Below, piece after piece: positions 9,791 to 19,873 of a stretch of 64,000 bases of DNA. The translations under genes were made by a program, and so were the position numbers. Location: assembly GCA_030832825.1 (NCBI GenBank), contig JAURIJ010000006.1, forward strand, positions 57,993 to 121,992, given 5' to 3'. A model generated the notes under the pieces. The model saw only the letters and a list, made by a program, of their open reading frames with translations. It was not told the origin of the DNA and searched no databases. How positions within the stretch are numbered: the first letter of the stretch is position 1; the number at the start of each line of letters is the position of its first letter. The DNA comes from Gammaproteobacteria bacterium. Its GTDB lineage: Bacteria > Pseudomonadota > Gammaproteobacteria > Pseudomonadales > Pseudohongiellaceae.

Positions 9791-10795
9791 TCAGGGCAAC
9801 GCGGGACAAGCATCGCCCAGATAGCCGCCGCCACCGCAATAGTCCAGATGCTGCAGTTGAATGTGCAGCCCATCAGGATCCGAAAAATACAGCTCCGGTG
9901 TGCCACTTTCTGCACCGCCGCGATTGGGCATGCGCATGCTTACCCAATGCGACAAGGCCGGTGTCACGGCGGGCTCGGCGCGAGCACTCAAGCCGAACTG
10001 CGTGAGCGTTGCGAGAATGCGTTCGACGTCGAAGTTCTCCACACTCAGACTCACATGATCGATGCGCGCGGGTGTCTGTGGCGCTGTGTCCTGAGAACCC
10101 CCTACGAACATCAGGAACTGCCTGCCGTCGCCGACCCCGATCGTGGGCATGGTCGGCCCTTGATAGGACTGATACTGCAGACCGAAAAGGTTCCTATGGA
10201 ACTGATTGGCAGCGGGGGCATTGGTCATGTAGTTGGTGAAATGGTTGATGTCGTTCAGTTGCAGCAGTCCTGGCGCCGGCGCCGATTCCGGCGTCGCACA
10301 GCCCCCGATGGTTCCGCACCAGGTTGGCGCACACAATTGCAAAAGCAGGCCTTCACGATCCGTCAGGAACACACCAGCCTCGGGCGAGCCGGCGCGCCAG
10401 AATTGCAGCGCGGCGCTCAGCAGGTCGGTCGAGGATGCCGGCGTAGCACGCTCACGCAAGCCCTGCGCCGTGAGCGAGGCCATCATGGCGTCCACTGACA
10501 TGTCAGGAACACTCAGCCCAATATGCCCAATGCCGGGAGTCTCGCCAGGCTGACATTCCTGCAGCGTGAGAAACCGGGGGCCTTCCCCGACTCGCAGACT
10601 CACGGCGCCTGCATCCCGCGCCAGTATCGGCATTCCGAACAGAGCCTGATAGAAATTCACGGAACGCTCGAGGTCAGTCACACGCAGTGTGAAACAGTGC
10701 AGCTTGCTGACGCGAATGGCCTGAGCGACACCCTGGGCCTGCATGCGCAAGGACACTGGACTGAGCGCCAGAAGACACAACAATTGCCGGCGCAT
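9791..10795 (-). CDS. Exported protein with two VOC (glyoxalase/bleomycin-resistance) domains
   Basis: LHCFTLRVTDLERSVNFYQALFGM and IDHVSLSVENFDVERILATL ... LYFSDPDGLHIQL; signal peptide at MRRQLLCLLALSPVSLRMQAQ; ORF opens at 10861. Confidence 0.75.
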   Translation of the reverse strand: MRRQLLCLLALSPVSLRMQAQGVAQAIRVSKLHCFTLRVTDLERSVNFYQALFGMPILARDAGAVSLRVGEGPRFLTLQECQPGETPGIGHIGLSVPDMSVDAMMASLTAQGLRERATPASSTDLLSAALQFWRAGSPEAGVFLTDREGLLLQLCAPTWCGTIGGCATPESAPAPGLLQLNDINHFTNYMTNAPAANQFHRNLFGLQYQSYQGPTMPTIGVGDGRQFLMFVGGSQDTAPQTPARIDHVSLSVENFDVERILATLTQFGLSARAEPAVTPALSHWVSMRMPNRGGAESGTPELYFSDPDGLHIQLQHLDYCGGGGYLGDACPALP

Positions 10796-10988
10796 GCGGC
10801 TGTGAGGAGTAGACAATTCGGCGCTGTGGCGGGTGTATTCGACTGTTCTTTTCATTATCATCCCCTCGCAATGGAATCGACAGGTTCTGCAACGCAGGCG
10901 GCCTGACTATAACGTGCCGCGACGCGCTCACACAATGGACTGGCGTGCGGCGCATTCGCCTCAACCCTACATCAATCCGGACATCATC

Positions 10989-12674
10989 ATGCATTCTTCA
11001 CGTCATTCGATCTGGCGCTCATCCGCCGTTCGTGTGCTCGCCGCTGGCGGCCTCCTCAGTCTCTGCGCGCTCGTTCAGGCGCAGACCACACTCATCACCG
11101 ATGTCAACGGCTATACGGTGAATGCGAACCGCGAACTGGTCCGCTTCGAGGCCGTGCAATTCACGGGCAGCACCATAGATCGCGTGTATGCCACGGGTGA
11201 GGCCCTGCCCCAGAATGCAGACATCGTGGTGATTGATGGCGAAGGCAAGACATTGCTGCCCGGGCTGATCGATGCCCACGGACACATCCTGAGTTACGGA
11301 CTGAGCCTTCTGCGCGTCGACCTCACCGGCACCCGCTCTGAGCAGGAAGCCGTCGAGCGCATCCGCGCGTTTCAGCTGGCGAATGGCAATCTGCAATGGA
11401 TTCAGGGCCGTGGCTGGAACCAGGTGCTTTGGGACAGCAACGCATTCCCCTCTGCCGCAAGCCTGGACGAATACTTCGGTGACACACCGGTCTGGCTCAG
11501 TCGAGTGGATGGCCATGCAGGCTGGGCCAATTCGGCTGCCATGGAACTGGCAGGAGTGAATGCGGCCACGGTGGACCCGGCAGGCGGGCAGATCATTCGC
11601 GATGCGGAAGGCCGTCCAACCGGCACCTTCGTCGACAATGCCATGGATCTGATCACGGCCAACATCCCGGCACTGAGTCTGGACGAGCAGGTGTTCGCCC
11701 TGCGTCGTGCGCTTTACTCACTCAGCGCTCAGGGGCTGACGAGCGTGCACGATGCGGGTGTGTCCGCTCGCACGGTCGACGCCTACAAGCGCCTGCTGGA
11801 GGAAGGTCCCCTGCCTGTGCGAGTGAATGTCATGCTCGGCGCCGGCGATCCCCAACTGCCGGAGCTGCTGGCGGCAGGCCATTTCGCGAGCGCCGACGGC
11901 ACTCTGACCATCAACAGCATCAAGATCTCGGCCGACGGAGCCCTGGGCAGCCGCGGTGCCGCTCTCATCGAGGACTACAGCGACATGCCCGGGCATCGCG
12001 GCCTGTTGCTGCTGGAGCCCGAAGAACTCTACGCCACCATGGAACAGGCGATGAAAGCGAACTTCCAGGTCAATATCCACGCCATTGGCGACAACGCCAA
12101 CATGCTGGTGCTCGACCACTTCGCCGCGCTGATTCCGGCGACAAACACGCGCGACAGGCGCCATCGTGTGGAACATGCCCAGGTGCTGCGCTACGAGGAC
12201 ATCCTGCGTTTTGCCGAGCTGGGCGTGATTCCCTCCATGCAGTCCACGCATGCCACCAGTGACAAGAACATGGCCCAGGACCGCCTGGGCGAGATCCGCA
12301 TCCAGGGCGCTTATGCCTGGCGCAAGTTGCTGGACGCCGGCACGATCATCGCCAACGGCTCGGATTTCCCTGTCGAGTCACCGAATCCTTTCTACGGGCT
12401 GCATGCCGCCATCACACGGCAGGATCACGACAATCAGCCCCCCGGCGGCTGGTTCCCGGAAGAGCGCATGACGCCGGAAGAGGCACTGGCGAGCTTCACC
12501 ATCGACGCGGCCTTTGCCGGCCACCAGGAAACGCTCCTCGGCACGCTCGAGCCGGGCAAGGCCGCTGACTTCATCCTCATCGATCAGGACATCTTTGCCG
12601 ACGCGCCCAGCGAGATCTGGAAGGCGACTGTGGCTCAGACCTGGGTGAACGGACAGCGCATCGTCGCGCCGTGA
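10989..12674 (+). CDS. Amidohydrolase family protein (YtcJ-like), exported
   Basis: LLPGLIDAHGHI, VHDAGVS, NIHAIGDNAN, RHRVEHAQ, IIANGSDFPVESPNPF; signal peptide. Confidence 0.88.
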   Translation: MHSSRHSIWRSSAVRVLAAGGLLSLCALVQAQTTLITDVNGYTVNANRELVRFEAVQFTGSTIDRVYATGEALPQNADIVVIDGEGKTLLPGLIDAHGHILSYGLSLLRVDLTGTRSEQEAVERIRAFQLANGNLQWIQGRGWNQVLWDSNAFPSAASLDEYFGDTPVWLSRVDGHAGWANSAAMELAGVNAATVDPAGGQIIRDAEGRPTGTFVDNAMDLITANIPALSLDEQVFALRRALYSLSAQGLTSVHDAGVSARTVDAYKRLLEEGPLPVRVNVMLGAGDPQLPELLAAGHFASADGTLTINSIKISADGALGSRGAALIEDYSDMPGHRGLLLLEPEELYATMEQAMKANFQVNIHAIGDNANMLVLDHFAALIPATNTRDRRHRVEHAQVLRYEDILRFAELGVIPSMQSTHATSDKNMAQDRLGEIRIQGAYAWRKLLDAGTIIANGSDFPVESPNPFYGLHAAITRQDHDNQPPGGWFPEERMTPEEALASFTIDAAFAGHQETLLGTLEPGKAADFILIDQDIFADAPSEIWKATVAQTWVNGQRIVAP

Positions 12675-12683
12675 TCCGCTCTC

Positions 12684-13925
12684 TCACTCCCCGGCAGCGC
12701 GGTGTTCGAGCAACAGCCCGACACTGCGCTCCGGCAGCTCTCCCAGCACCGATTCGCGCTCTGCCATCTGCTTGAGATGCAGGTCGAGAAACGCCGTCAC
12801 GTAGTGCGCCAGGATATTGTTGCTGCGCACGCTGTCCCACACCGGATCGGCATAGTGCCCCGCCCCTGACTTGTCGGCTGTCTGCAGGATCTCCTGCGGC
12901 AGCGGGATGGGTGCGGCCACACTGTGCCCCCCATTCACGAAGCTGAGCAGAACGCGCTCGGCTCCCGTGGTGTTCTCGAAGATCGCTCGGGTGCCGTTCT
13001 CGTATCCGGCCGTGCTGTCCACGGTGCCGGCCACGAAGAGCACGGGCAGGCGTATGGCGGCGAGCGTCTCGGCGTTGAAGTAGCCGGAGTTCATGCCCCA
13101 GGGAGCAATGGCGACGCCTGCCTTGAAACGCGGGTCGAGCGTCTGTCGATACGTCGAGCTGGCATCGGTGTGCTCTCGCAGCAGACCAAGGGGCGGTGCG
13201 CCAACGGCCTCGATCATGGCCTCGTTGTAGGCAGCACCCAGATTGTTGAGCAGCCCGTAGCCGCCCATGGAAAAGCCGATCAGACCGGCCTGGTCGGCAT
13301 CGACGATGCCCTGCAGGAAATTGCCGTCACTCTGCGCGGCTGTCGCCAACGCCTGCAGCACGAAGCGTTGATCCGGCGCCCGGTTGTAGAGCGTGCTGGC
13401 AAAGGCCTGCTGGTTGCGGTAAGTGCTGTCGGTATGGTCGATGGAGGCCACGACGTAGCCCTTACTCGCCAGGTTCTCGCCAAGATGGCTCATCAGATAG
13501 CGATTGCCTGGATAACCATGCGAGAGAATGACTAGCGGGAATGCGCCCTGCCCCTGCAGCGGCTCGGCATCGCGTTGCGCGGAGCCGTGCAGCCGGGCCA
13601 AGACCTCGAGATTGCGGGTCTCGGTGAGGTATTGCGTGCCTGTCGCACCCTGCTGCACGACAGCCGGGTACCACACCTCCACCGTCAGGGGGCGCTCATG
13701 CCGCACGACACTGCCGCGCTCGAGCGTGCCGAGGACATCGACCCGATCGGGATCGCGCAATTCCAGTGTTCTCACCCCCACCGCCAGCGGGCCCGGCAGC
13801 GCGAGCGGCGGCGCGTCGTGGCGAATCAGATCGATGCGATTGGACAGAACAGCGCCCTGCTCGGCCCCTGTGGCCACCATCGGGAGCAGGCAGAAAAGCA
13901 GTGCGGCAGCGTGTAGACGTTTCAT
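12684..13925 (-). CDS. Alpha/beta hydrolase (dienelactone hydrolase/PAF-acetylhydrolase-like), exported
   Basis: LVILSHGYPGNRY, GLIGFSMGGYGLL (GxSxG), FVNGGHSV; signal peptide MKRLHAAALLFCLLP. Confidence 0.8.
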   Translation of the reverse strand: MKRLHAAALLFCLLPMVATGAEQGAVLSNRIDLIRHDAPPLALPGPLAVGVRTLELRDPDRVDVLGTLERGSVVRHERPLTVEVWYPAVVQQGATGTQYLTETRNLEVLARLHGSAQRDAEPLQGQGAFPLVILSHGYPGNRYLMSHLGENLASKGYVVASIDHTDSTYRNQQAFASTLYNRAPDQRFVLQALATAAQSDGNFLQGIVDADQAGLIGFSMGGYGLLNNLGAAYNEAMIEAVGAPPLGLLREHTDASSTYRQTLDPRFKAGVAIAPWGMNSGYFNAETLAAIRLPVLFVAGTVDSTAGYENGTRAIFENTTGAERVLLSFVNGGHSVAAPIPLPQEILQTADKSGAGHYADPVWDSVRSNNILAHYVTAFLDLHLKQMAERESVLGELPERSVGLLLEHRAAGE

Positions 13926-13940
13926 TCTTTCTCCTGTGTG

Positions 13941-13979
13941 AAAAACAAACGCCCCGAACCAGAGGACTGATTCGGGGCG
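13941..13979 (-). terminator. Rho-independent terminator downstream of the PQQ-dependent dehydrogenase
   Basis: CGCCCCGAA (13950-13958) / TTCGGGGCG (13971-13979), then TTTGTTTTT on the minus strand. Confidence 0.8.
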
Positions 13980-14004
13980 CGGACTGTCATGGCCAACTGT
14001 CGGC

Positions 14005-15945
14005 TCAGGGCAGCGCGTAGACCACCAGCTGGGCCGGTGTGCTACGGCCGCCGACAAACAGGCCGAGGTATTGCTTGCCTTCATGTTCGTAAGTGAACGG
14101 CAGACCAGTCTGGTTGTCAGGCAGTTCCATCAGGTGCACCAGGTCGCCGGTTTCCTTGTTGAAGGCGCGCATTCTCGGCATGGCATCGGCGGTCCCGATT
14201 CCCTCGGCAACGAACAGCAGGGACTTGGTCAGCAGAACACCGGAACGGGTCGGAATGCCTGTCGGAGGCAGATCGACACCCTGCAGGAGCGGGTGGTTCG
14301 CAATGCGCTCGGGCGTGTCGGCGTTGGGAATCCACCACAGATGCTCACCGGAGTTCATGTCGATGGCGGTCACGCGGCCATAGGGCGGCTTGACCACTTC
14401 CAGACCTTCGATGCGAGGAATTCGCACGCCGGTGCCCTGACTGAAGTCGATGTCCGAAGCCGGGTTCTTGGCCAGAGACAGCGACTGCAGCTGGGTGCGG
14501 GAGGGAATGTAGAGGATGCCGGTTTCCGGATCGATGGCGGACCCTTCCCAGTTCGCGCCCCCGGTGGAGGACGGCAGACTCAGCAGACCACGTGTGCCAT
14601 CAGCCGCATCCGATGTGGACGGCGGCGTGTACAGATTCGGGCTGAGACGGAAGCCGGCAATCGCTTCCAGCGCCTTGGCACGCAGCTCGGGCGTGAAGTC
14701 GATCAAGTCGTCCTCAGTGAAGCCCTGACGGTCGAAGGCGGCAGGCCGTGTCGGGAACGGCTGGGTGAGCGAATACCACTCACCAGGCACGTCGCCGGCT
14801 GGCACCGGACGCTCCTCGATCGGCCAGATCGGTTCGCCGGTCTCGCGGTCAAAGGCGTAGACGAAGGACTGCTTGGTCACGGACATCACGACCTTGCGGC
14901 CATTGGGCAGATCCACCAGGATCGGGGCCGCGGGGACGTCCCAGTCCCAGATGTCGTGATGAATGAATTGATAATGCCACGCGCGCTCACCTGTCTTGAT
15001 GTCCAGGGCCACAAGGCTGCTGGAGAACAGGTTGGAGCCAGGGCGATCGCCGCCGTAATAGTCACCAGTCGGGTCTTCCACGGGCAGATAGACATGGCCC
15101 AGTTCCGGATCGCCTGACATGGGCGCCCACACGCCGGCGTTGCCGGTGTATTCCGCGCTGTTCTCGAGCCAGGATTCCGCACCGAACTCAGTGGGCTCGG
15201 GAATGGTGTGGAAGGTCCACAACAGTTCGCCGGTGTGCACGTCGAAGCCGCGGATATCGCCCTTCACATTGGACTTGGCGCGCGGACGGCCGCCTGTGGC
15301 ATGGGCCGCACCGACGACGATCACGTCGTTCATGACGAAGGGCGGGGCCGAGGCGCCGATATCGATGCTGTCAAAGCGCTCATCCTCGGCATTGCGCAGG
15401 CCCACCATCAAATCGACGATGCCATTCTCGCCAAAGGCCGGATCGGGGACTCCCGTCTCGGCATCCAGCGCCACCAGGTGATAGCCCGGAGTGATGTCGA
15501 AGATGCGCTTCTTGTCACCATCGCGCCAATAAGCCACACCGCGCCCTGCACCCTTGCGCGGCGCATTGTCGAACCGAGCTCCCTCCTCCGGGCGCCACAG
15601 CCAGAGCACTTCACCCGTGGTGGCATCCAGCGCCACGACGTTGCGGGTCACCCCGACGTTGGCGTAGAGAGTGCCGTCGATCTCGAGGGGAGTGGAAGGG
15701 TTGGTGAAATCCGAGGAGGGACCGAAATTCTGTGTCGTGAAGCGCCAGGCGATTTGCAGAGAGGCCACATTGTCTGCATTGATCTGATCGAGGGGGGAAT
15801 AGCGCTGGGAGAATTCGTTGCCGTGATAAACGGGCCAATCCCCGTTGTCGACGCTGGTACCCGACTGACTCAAAGCCAGCGGTGCACAGGCAATAGCGCT
15901 GGCCGTGACAATGACTCGTGAAACAACCTTTAATGCCGTACTCAT
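14005..15945 (-). CDS. Pyrroloquinoline quinone-dependent dehydrogenase (quinoprotein, membrane/periplasmic glucose/alcohol dehydrogenase-like)
   Basis: DWPVYHGNEFSQRYSPLDQINADNVASLQIAW, beta-propeller repeats, GEPIWPIEERPVP, GGANWEGSAIDPETG; signal peptide. Confidence 0.88.
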   Translation of the reverse strand: MSTALKVVSRVIVTASAIACAPLALSQSGTSVDNGDWPVYHGNEFSQRYSPLDQINADNVASLQIAWRFTTQNFGPSSDFTNPSTPLEIDGTLYANVGVTRNVVALDATTGEVLWLWRPEEGARFDNAPRKGAGRGVAYWRDGDKKRIFDITPGYHLVALDAETGVPDPAFGENGIVDLMVGLRNAEDERFDSIDIGASAPPFVMNDVIVVGAAHATGGRPRAKSNVKGDIRGFDVHTGELLWTFHTIPEPTEFGAESWLENSAEYTGNAGVWAPMSGDPELGHVYLPVEDPTGDYYGGDRPGSNLFSSSLVALDIKTGERAWHYQFIHHDIWDWDVPAAPILVDLPNGRKVVMSVTKQSFVYAFDRETGEPIWPIEERPVPAGDVPGEWYSLTQPFPTRPAAFDRQGFTEDDLIDFTPELRAKALEAIAGFRLSPNLYTPPSTSDAADGTRGLLSLPSSTGGANWEGSAIDPETGILYIPSRTQLQSLSLAKNPASDIDFSQGTGVRIPRIEGLEVVKPPYGRVTAIDMNSGEHLWWIPNADTPERIANHPLLQGVDLPPTGIPTRSGVLLTKSLLFVAEGIGTADAMPRMRAFNKETGDLVHLMELPDNQTGLPFTYEHEGKQYLGLFVGGRSTPAQLVVYALP

Positions 15946-16123
15946 CTTGGACGCTCCTGATAAGGCTTGATTTTTGTTATTAGCGATACAGCTGCTGCCT
16001 GCCCCGGGAGACTAACGTATTGAGGCGCGGAATTCAAAAGCCGTGTGCTGCCGACATGAGCATGTCGCCATGAGATGTGATAACAGGAGTAATTTGAACT
16101 TGCCGCGATGGCAGGGAGAGGAT

Positions 16124-16213
16124 TGGCGGAGGGGGAGAGATTCGAACTCTCGAAGGGCTCACACCCTCGCCGGTTTTCAAGACCGGTGCATTCAACCGCT
16201 CTGCCACCCCTCC
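16124..16213 (-). tRNA. tRNA-Ser, anticodon UGA
   Basis: GGAGGGG acceptor pairing with CCCCTCC, anticodon loop GGTCTTGAAAACC (TGA), long variable arm, GTTCGAATC T-loop, genomically encoded CCA. Confidence 0.95.
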
Positions 16214-16465
16214 GCGACGGGGGCCAATCTTACTGGAAAAAGTGCCTCAGTCAACCAGAGTTTCACAAGCTCGCGCCCGGCTGGAGTCGAGATTGCTTTT
16301 GAAGACTTGCAAGGTATGATTGCCTGTGCCGGTCTGATGGGCCAAGGATATTGAATTGGCGAGAGATTGACGCCATATCCCTGACGGCAGGAGCTGATGA
16401 CCTGAAGCCCTTGCAGTCTTGTTCGCGGACTTCAACAGCAAGGCAATACAACCACGGAGATCACT

Positions 16466-17131
16466 ATGAGTCAGTTTGATGTAATGGATGTGGCGCGTAC
16501 CGGCGAATCGGTGCTCGCAGTCAACAAGGTTCTCAAGAACACCTACATGCTGCTGGGCATGACACTCGGCTTCAGCGCATTGATGGCTTTCGTGAGCACC
16601 AATGCTGCGCCCATGAACATCTGGATGTACATCATTGGCGTTTACGGATTGCTGTTCGCAACCCATGCACTGGCAAGAAGTGCCTGGGGTCTTCTGACCA
16701 TGTTCGCTTTCGCCGGCTTCATTGGTTATGGCACGGGCCCGCTCATTGGCGCTCTCATGTCCACCAGTGCCGGCAGTCAGGTGGTGACCACCGCTCTGGG
16801 CGGCACCGCGTTCATTTTCCTGGGCTTGTCCGGCTACGCACTGATTTCACGCAAGGATTTCTCGTTCCTGAGCGGCTTCATCACTGCGGGAATGTTCGTG
16901 TTGCTGGCCGCGATGATTCTCGGCATATTCGTGAAGATTCCTGCTCTGCAGCTGGCCATTTCCGTTGGCTTCATGCTGTTCTCCAGCGCGATCATCCTGT
17001 ACCAGACAGGTGAGATCGTGAATGGCGGCGAACGCAATTACATTCTCGCCACGATCACGCTGTTCGTGTCGATCTACAACCTCTTCATGAGCCTGATCCA
17101 CCTGCTCACCGCTTTCTCCGGCGAGGAATAA
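16466..17131 (+). CDS. yccA: Bax inhibitor-1/YccA family membrane protein
   Basis: Seven hydrophobic segments; family motifs GYALISRKDFSFLSGFI and SIYNLFMSLIHLL; adjacent to tus genes. Confidence 0.88.
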   Translation: MSQFDVMDVARTGESVLAVNKVLKNTYMLLGMTLGFSALMAFVSTNAAPMNIWMYIIGVYGLLFATHALARSAWGLLTMFAFAGFIGYGTGPLIGALMSTSAGSQVVTTALGGTAFIFLGLSGYALISRKDFSFLSGFITAGMFVLLAAMILGIFVKIPALQLAISVGFMLFSSAIILYQTGEIVNGGERNYILATITLFVSIYNLFMSLIHLLTAFSGEE

Positions 17132-17156
17132 GCGAGACAACAGGCCTACTGCCCGA

Positions 17157-17183
17157 AGCCCCGACCCGCGTCGGGGCTTTTTT
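17157..17183 (+). terminator. Rho-independent terminator after yccA
   Basis: AGCCCCGAC/ccgc/GTCGGGGCT followed by TTTTT. Confidence 0.88.
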
Positions 17184-17214
17184 GTTTGGGACCCGCCGTC
17201 ATGGATTGTCCGTC

Positions 17215-17607
17215 GTGAAATTCACCATCGTTCTGCATGCCGCCCCCTACACCTCGCAGGCCTCGCTGAGCGCCCTGCGTTTCGCGCAGGCGTCTCTCGC
17301 AGCAGGTCACGAGATCGTGCGTGTGTTCTTCTATTACGATGGCGTGCACAACACCAATGAGTTCAGTGCGGCACCTCAGGACGAGCTCGATCTCGTCGAG
17401 GCGTGGAGCACGCTGCTGCAGGAACACGGCATCGATGCCGTGACCTGTGTGTCCTCCTCGATCAAGCGCGGCATCATCGACACCCGTGAAGCCCGGCGCC
17501 ATGACCGTCAGGGTCACAATCTGCGTGCGCCTGCCGTGCTCTCCGGCCTCGGTCAACTGGTGGATGCCAGTCTCGCCTCCGACCGCACGATCAGTTTCGG
17601 AGCATGA
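17215..17607 (+). CDS. tusD: Sulfurtransferase complex subunit TusD (DsrE family)
   Basis: FTIVLHAAPYTSQASLSALRFAQASLAAGHEIVRVFFYYDGVHN; GTG start; order tusD-C-B-E. Confidence 0.9.
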   Translation: MKFTIVLHAAPYTSQASLSALRFAQASLAAGHEIVRVFFYYDGVHNTNEFSAAPQDELDLVEAWSTLLQEHGIDAVTCVSSSIKRGIIDTREARRHDRQGHNLRAPAVLSGLGQLVDASLASDRTISFGA

Positions 17608-17984
17608 CCATGGACACTGCGCCCGTGCAGAAGCAGTTCACCTTCCTCGCTCGTCGCTCCCCTTATGGCAGTGGCCACGCACGTGCCATGCTCGACATGG
17701 TGCTGGCCACCGCTGTATTTGACCAGAAGGTCACGCTGATCTTCCTGGATGACGGCGTGCTGCAGTTGCAAAGGAATCAGGCCGCAGCAGGCATCGGCGC
17801 CAAGGATCTCGGAGCTGCACTGGGCGTGCTGCCCCTTTACGACATCCAGCAGATATTCGTGGATGGGCAGTCCCTGCAATTGCGCGGCATGTCACCGCAA
17901 GAGCTGGCCATTCCCGCTACGGTCTGTGACAGCGCCCGCATCAGCCAACTGCTGCATGAATCCGATGTGGTATTCACCCTGTGA
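17604..17984 (+). CDS. tusC: Sulfurtransferase complex subunit TusC (DsrF family)
   Basis: RRSPYGSGHARAMLDMVLATAVFDQKVTLIFLDDGV; overlaps tusD. Confidence 0.9.
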   Translation: MTMDTAPVQKQFTFLARRSPYGSGHARAMLDMVLATAVFDQKVTLIFLDDGVLQLQRNQAAAGIGAKDLGAALGVLPLYDIQQIFVDGQSLQLRGMSPQELAIPATVCDSARISQLLHESDVVFTL

Positions 17985-18289
17985 GCACACTGCATACCGT
18001 CAACAAGCCTTCCTGGAACAGCGACCTGCTGGCGTCCTGTCTGCGTGTCGCGAGCGCGGCAGACACACTCCTGCTCATTGAGGACGGCATCTACAATGTC
18101 CGCACGCTCGCGGCACTCGCGGCCGCACTGGAGATTCCAGTGAATCAGCTTCAAATCTGCGTGCTGCGCGATGATTTGCTGGCCCGGGGCATGGCGCAAA
18201 GCGAGCTGCCGGCCGATATCACGGCAGTCGATCAGGCAGGCTTCGTCGCGCTGGTGTGTCGGCATCAGCAATCGGTGCACTGGTTCTGA
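17981..18289 (+). CDS. tusB: Sulfurtransferase complex subunit TusB (DsrH family)
   Basis: MSTLHTVNKPSWNSDLLASCLRVASAADTLLLIEDGIYN. Confidence 0.9.
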   Translation: MSTLHTVNKPSWNSDLLASCLRVASAADTLLLIEDGIYNVRTLAALAAALEIPVNQLQICVLRDDLLARGMAQSELPADITAVDQAGFVALVCRHQQSVHWF

Positions 18290-18651
18290 TGGCTGCGCGA
18301 GAGCATGAGGCTGTGTGCCATCTGTTGCTGCCTGATCAGCGCCGCGTCGCGCTGGACGAGGATGGATACTTGCGCTCTCTTACGGACTGGAACGAAACCG
18401 TTGCCGCCCTGCTCGCGCGCGAAGCCGGCATCGAATTGACACCGGCGCACTGGGAAGTCCTGCACCTGCTGCGCCAGTTTCATGCACGCTTCGGCCTCTC
18501 GCCGGCCATGCGACCGCTGGTGAAATTTGCCGCTCAGACGCTGGGTCCGGAGAAAGGCCGCAGTGTCTATCTGCTGTCACTCTTCCCAGGCAACGCCGCC
18601 CTGCTGGGCGCCAGAATCGCTGGCCTGCCGCGACCAGAGAACTGTTTCTGA
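18289..18651 (+). CDS. tusE: TusE/DsrC/DsvC family sulfur relay protein
   Basis: [43 protein letters not shown]; penultimate Cys (PENCF). Confidence 0.9.
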   Translation: MAAREHEAVCHLLLPDQRRVALDEDGYLRSLTDWNETVAALLAREAGIELTPAHWEVLHLLRQFHARFGLSPAMRPLVKFAAQTLGPEKGRSVYLLSLFPGNAALLGARIAGLPRPENCF

Positions 18652-18748
18652 GCCGGATGCGCCCTGGCCAGCGGAGCACTTTCTGCTATCATTCGCGCGT
18701 TTTTCATTCACCTGCAGACCCTCTTGCCCACTCACAGGAAACCCCTCG

Positions 18749-19864
18749 ATGAACTCTGCCAGAAGCCTTGCTGACCGCGTTCTTGCCATCAACAACGACC
18801 TGCCCATCCGCACCGACAAACCCGTGCACAGTGGCAAGGTCAGGTCCGTCTACTGGCTGACCGACAAGGACAGCAGACGGTTGATCGCGGAGCGCGGCTA
18901 CGCGGTTGCCCCGGACGCCCCGTTGGCCATCATGGTCATCAGTGATCGCATTTCGGCCTTCGACTGCATCTGGCATGGCGAGGGCGGCCTCAATGGCGTC
19001 CCCGGCAAGGGCGCTGCCCTGAACGCGATTTCCAACCACTGGTTCGGCCTCTTCAAGCAGCAGGGTCTGGCCGACAGTCACATTCTGGAGATTCCGCACC
19101 CGTTCGTCTGGATCGTGCAGAAGGCACGCCCGGTGATGATCGAGGCCATCTGCCGGCAGTACATCACGGGCTCCATGTGGCGCTCCTACAGCAAGGGCGA
19201 GCGCGAATTCTGCGGCATCACCCTGCCCGACGGTCTGAAGAAGGACCAGCGTCTGCCCGAGCTGCTGATCACGCCCTCCACCAAGGGCATCCTGCGTGGC
19301 ATTCCGGGCGTTCCAGAATCCGACGATGTGAACATCACGCGCGAGGATATCGAGCGCAACTATGCGGCCTTCAATTTCCGCAATCTGCAGGACATCGATT
19401 TCTACGAGAAACTGCTGCGTGAAGGCTTCGGACTCATCAGCACGGCACTGGAGAAGATCGACCAGGTCTTTGTCGACACCAAGTTCGAGTTCGGCTACGT
19501 GACCGACAGAAACGGGCAGGAAAAGCTGATCTACATGGATGAAGTCGGCACCCCCGATTCTTCACGCATCTGGGACGGCCCGTCCTATCGGAACGGTGAG
19601 GTGATCGAGAAATCCAAGGAAGAATTCCGCCAACAGCTGCTGAGTCATTTCCCCGACCCGGACATCCTGCTGAACAAGGATCGCATGCCGGAGCGCAGCG
19701 CCCTGGCGCGAGACAATGCGCTGCCAGAGGAGATTCTGCTGCAGGTCTCACACACCTACCTGGATATCGCCGCGAAGATCGTCGGTCACCGCATCGAGCT
19801 GTCCGACAACCCGCGCCAGGAAATCATCGACGTCCTGCGTCGGGACTACGACCTGATCGTCTGA
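18749..19864 (+). CDS. purC: Phosphoribosylaminoimidazolesuccinocarboxamide synthase
   Basis: [55 protein letters not shown]. Confidence 0.92.
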   Translation: MNSARSLADRVLAINNDLPIRTDKPVHSGKVRSVYWLTDKDSRRLIAERGYAVAPDAPLAIMVISDRISAFDCIWHGEGGLNGVPGKGAALNAISNHWFGLFKQQGLADSHILEIPHPFVWIVQKARPVMIEAICRQYITGSMWRSYSKGEREFCGITLPDGLKKDQRLPELLITPSTKGILRGIPGVPESDDVNITREDIERNYAAFNFRNLQDIDFYEKLLREGFGLISTALEKIDQVFVDTKFEFGYVTDRNGQEKLIYMDEVGTPDSSRIWDGPSYRNGEVIEKSKEEFRQQLLSHFPDPDILLNKDRMPERSALARDNALPEEILLQVSHTYLDIAAKIVGHRIELSDNPRQEIIDVLRRDYDLIV

Positions 19865-19873
19865 GGCTCCCCC

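Noticed and set aside
3579-16213. Possible genomic island between the tyrosine recombinase and tRNA-Ser
   Set aside because: The recombinase is ~11 kb from the tRNA with conserved prc between; no copy of the tRNA 3' end (GGCGGAGGGGGAGAGATTCGAA) was seen near the recombinase.
16466-18651. yccA-tusDCBE as a novel sulfur system
   Set aside because: Matches the well-known Tus/Dsr sulfur relay for mnm5s2U34; mnmA is also present in the window.
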